Below, one piece after another: positions 62,274 to 64,000 of a DNA stretch of 64,000 nucleotides. Within the stretch, counting starts at the first letter, position 1, and each line of letters begins with the position of its first letter. The notes under the pieces are model-generated. The model saw only the letters and a program-made list of their open reading frames with translations, made no database searches and was not told where the DNA came from. The stretch covers positions 248,001 through 312,000 of the forward strand of contig NZ_JXAL01000016.1 in NCBI RefSeq assembly GCF_000829465.1, read 5' to 3'. The translations under genes and the position numbers were made by a program. The stretch is from Cohnella kolymensis. Its GTDB lineage: Bacteria; Bacillota; Bacilli; Paenibacillales; Paenibacillaceae.

Positions 62274-64000
62274 ATGAACGTTTCTTATCGGTGGTTATCC
62301 GACTATATCGACTTGAGCGGCATCACACCGCAGAAGCTGGCGGAGATGATGACACGCGGCGGGATCGAGATCGATTCCGTTCCATCGCGCAACAGCGGTA
62401 TCAACAACGTCGTCGTCGGCTATGTGAAATCGCGGGAGAAACATCCCGATGCCGACAAGCTGGGCGTCTGTATCGTTGATGCCGGGACAGGCGAGGATCT
62501 GCAAATCGTATGCGGAGCGCCCAACGTGGCTGCCGGACAGAAGGTGCCGGTAGCGAAAGTCGGCGCAAAATTACCCGGCGATGTGAATATCAAGCGGGCG
62601 AAACTGCGCGGTGTGGAATCGCAAGGCATGATCTGCTCCGCACGCGAGCTGGGCATGAACGACAAGCTTTTGCCGAAAGACCAGCAAGAAGGCATTATGG
62701 TGCTGCCGGGAGATACGGAGATCGGCACGGATATTCTTGAAGTGCTGGCATTGGAGGATTCGATTCTGGAGCTGGATTTGACGCCGAACCGTTCAGACTG
62801 CCTGAGCATGCTCGGTGTAGCTTACGAGGTGGCGGCTTTGACCGGCCGGCCTCTGACGCTGCCGGATCCGTCGAAGGATTTACATGCGTCTGCGGACAAG
62901 ACGGAGGATCATGTTAAGGTCTCCATCGGTAATCCGGAGGTCTGTTCGCTCTATACCGCACGTTATATCAAAGGCGTGAAGATCGGACCTGCGCCTCAGT
63001 GGATGCAGAACCGTCTCATTGCCGCGGGCATCCGGCCGATTAACAACATCGTTGACATTACGAACTATGTCATGCTGGAGTACGGTCAGCCGCTTCATGC
63101 TTTCGATGCGGCCAAGGTATCCGGCGGACGCATTGAGGTGCGCCTGGCTCGAGAGGGCGAAGTGCTCGTTACTCTGGACGATCAGGAGCGTAAGCTGCAG
63201 CCTCATATGATTGTCATTGCCGACGGTGATGACAAGCCGATCGGTCTGGCGGGTGTGATGGGCGGAGCGAATTCTGAAGTGACACCCGAGACGACGGATA
63301 TTATTCTGGAATCCGCCAAGTTCGACGGCGGCGCCGTGCGCCGCACTTCCCGGCAATTGGGATTGCGGTCGGAGGCGTCGGCCCGTTTTGAAAAAGGGGT
63401 GGACCAGGGCCGGGTTCGTGAAGCTCTGAATCGCGCGGCTGTGTTGATGGTGCGTCATGCGGGCGGCCAGCTCACCGAAGGAGTTGCGGAGGCGGAGACT
63501 GCCGATGTGGAACCGGTCAAGGTTGAATTGTCGCTGTCCCGCGTAAACGGCATGCTGGGAACCGACCTGTCCTCTTTGGAGATTAAGACGATCTTGTCCC
63601 GCTTGCAGTTTGATGCTGTTGCGAATGGAGAAGGCTCCTGGACGGTTACCGTTCCTACACGCCGCGGCGATATTTCGCGCGATGTGGATTTGGTCGAGGA
63701 AGTGGCGCGTTTGCACGGGTATGATGAAATCCCGACCACGCGCATCGAAGGGCCTGCGACCACGGGAGCGTTGACTAAATCCCAGGCGATACGCCGTGAG
63801 CTTCGCTCGATTTTGACGAACGGCGGACTTCAAGAGGCGATCAGCTATTCTGTTACGTCATTGGAACAGGCTCATTTGTTTAAGGAGTTAACGGATGGCG
63901 CTCTTCCGATTGCTCTGGCTATGCCGATGAGCGAAGAGAGAAGCGTGCTGCGCACCGCGCTGCTGCCGAGTCTTTTGGAATCGGCGGCTTACAATCTGAA
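62274..64000 (+). CDS. pheT: Phenylalanyl-tRNA synthetase beta subunit, 5' part
   Basis: The first 575 codons run off the right edge. Domains visible are the N-terminal B1 region (NVSYRWLSDYIDLSG), the tRNA-binding/EMAP-like domain (about 40-155), B3/B4 with RSDCLSM, the B5 domain and the start of the catalytic-like module (SYSVTSLEQ). The beta subunit binds tRNA-Phe and carries the editing site. GAGGGGAG precedes the ATG. Cotranscribed with pheS. Confidence 0.96.
   Translation, partial: MNVSYRWLSDYIDLSGITPQKLAEMMTRGGIEIDSVPSRNSGINNVVVGYVKSREKHPDADKLGVCIVDAGTGEDLQIVCGAPNVAAGQKVPVAKVGAKLPGDVNIKRAKLRGVESQGMICSARELGMNDKLLPKDQQEGIMVLPGDTEIGTDILEVLALEDSILELDLTPNRSDCLSMLGVAYEVAALTGRPLTLPDPSKDLHASADKTEDHVKVSIGNPEVCSLYTARYIKGVKIGPAPQWMQNRLIAAGIRPINNIVDITNYVMLEYGQPLHAFDAAKVSGGRIEVRLAREGEVLVTLDDQERKLQPHMIVIADGDDKPIGLAGVMGGANSEVTPETTDIILESAKFDGGAVRRTSRQLGLRSEASARFEKGVDQGRVREALNRAAVLMVRHAGGQLTEGVAEAETADVEPVKVELSLSRVNGMLGTDLSSLEIKTILSRLQFDAVANGEGSWTVTVPTRRGDISRDVDLVEEVARLHGYDEIPTTRIEGPATTGALTKSQAIRRELRSILTNGGLQEAISYSVTSLEQAHLFKELTDGALPIALAMPMSEERSVLRTALLPSLLESAAYNL

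Noticed and set aside
61334..62275. Long minus-strand open frame opposite pheS
   Set aside because: Antisense shadow of pheS; composition (Arg/His-rich) and lack of motif exclude a real protein.
62880..63833. Long minus-strand open frame opposite pheT
   Set aside because: Antisense shadow of pheT.

Overview
The window comes from a Gram-positive bacterium of the Bacillales, most likely Paenibacillaceae. The evidence is strong purine-rich Shine-Dalgarno sites with frequent GTG/TTG starts, a T-box leader before pheST, CcpA-type cre sites, CxxC micro-proteins, a YtoI-type HTH/DRTGG/CBS/hotdog protein and YcnI/YcnJ-type copper genes. Base composition is mostly mid-50s % GC. The block at about 5.2-11.9 kb is visibly AT-richer (one sampled line near 8.2 kb is about 43% GC, against about 58% near 15.8 kb). 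The species cannot be fixed from the sequence alone.

Layout: (1) 0-5.1 kb: end of a sulfite reductase hemoprotein gene, a DUF1003 membrane protein, and a glyoxylate-shunt operon (isocitrate lyase and malate synthase) flanked on both sides by tiny Cys-rich proteins and preceded by a promoter with three palindromes. (2) 5.3-11.9 kb: an AT-rich sugar cassette with a LacI regulator, a ribose-type ABC transporter and DhaK/DhaL-type kinase subunits. (3) 12-16.9 kb: a PhoX/DUF839 secreted protein, a YtoI-like regulator and a sugar-porter MFS. (4) 16.9-24.8 kb: a CitA/CitB-type two-component system divergent from tctC-tctB-tctA, malic enzyme and an AEC permease, which together form a di/tricarboxylate uptake and oxidation unit with a consensus cre at its promoter. 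(5) 24.8-30.2 kb: an aldo/keto reductase, then NikR with a CbiMNQO-type nickel/cobalt ECF transporter and an MFS protein. (6) 30.2-50.1 kb: a 20-kb, entirely plus-strand accessory cluster. It holds a Pht5-like decarboxylase homolog, a zinc alcohol dehydrogenase, IclR, a Rieske oxygenase, two monocupins, a second tripartite tricarboxylate transporter, two LysR regulators, an iron/thiamine-type ABC transporter, a bicupin, an EutA-like ASKHA ATPase, a class II aldolase/decarboxylase, a 74-residue fragment-like ketol-acid-reductoisomerase N-domain and an MFS exporter/importer. (7) 50.2-59.3 kb: a His-rich rhodanese, half-size chromate transporters, small hypotheticals and a copper cluster (CopC-CopD fusion, NarL-type two-component system, YcnI). 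(8) 59.5-64 kb: an acyltransferase, then the T-box-controlled pheST operon, with pheT running off the end.

The most interesting part is region 6. It looks like a catabolic system for an aromatic or related carboxylic acid, combining phthalate-pathway-like enzymes (Rieske oxygenase, Pht5-like and class II aldolase-type decarboxylase candidates) with parts that do not belong to any textbook phthalate pathway. Those parts are four cupin modules sharing an HQHFN...PAR signature, an EutA-like reactivase without ethanolamine ammonia-lyase, and a miniature KARI-like Rossmann protein. The substrate is not determined.

A second window-wide feature is a set of nine single-base frame disruptions in eight genes. 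Seven of these genes are transport, binding or enzyme genes and one is a small hypothetical gene. Five of the nine are extra bases in T or A runs. Each gene is otherwise intact, so assembly or sequencing indels are at least as likely as true pseudogenes.
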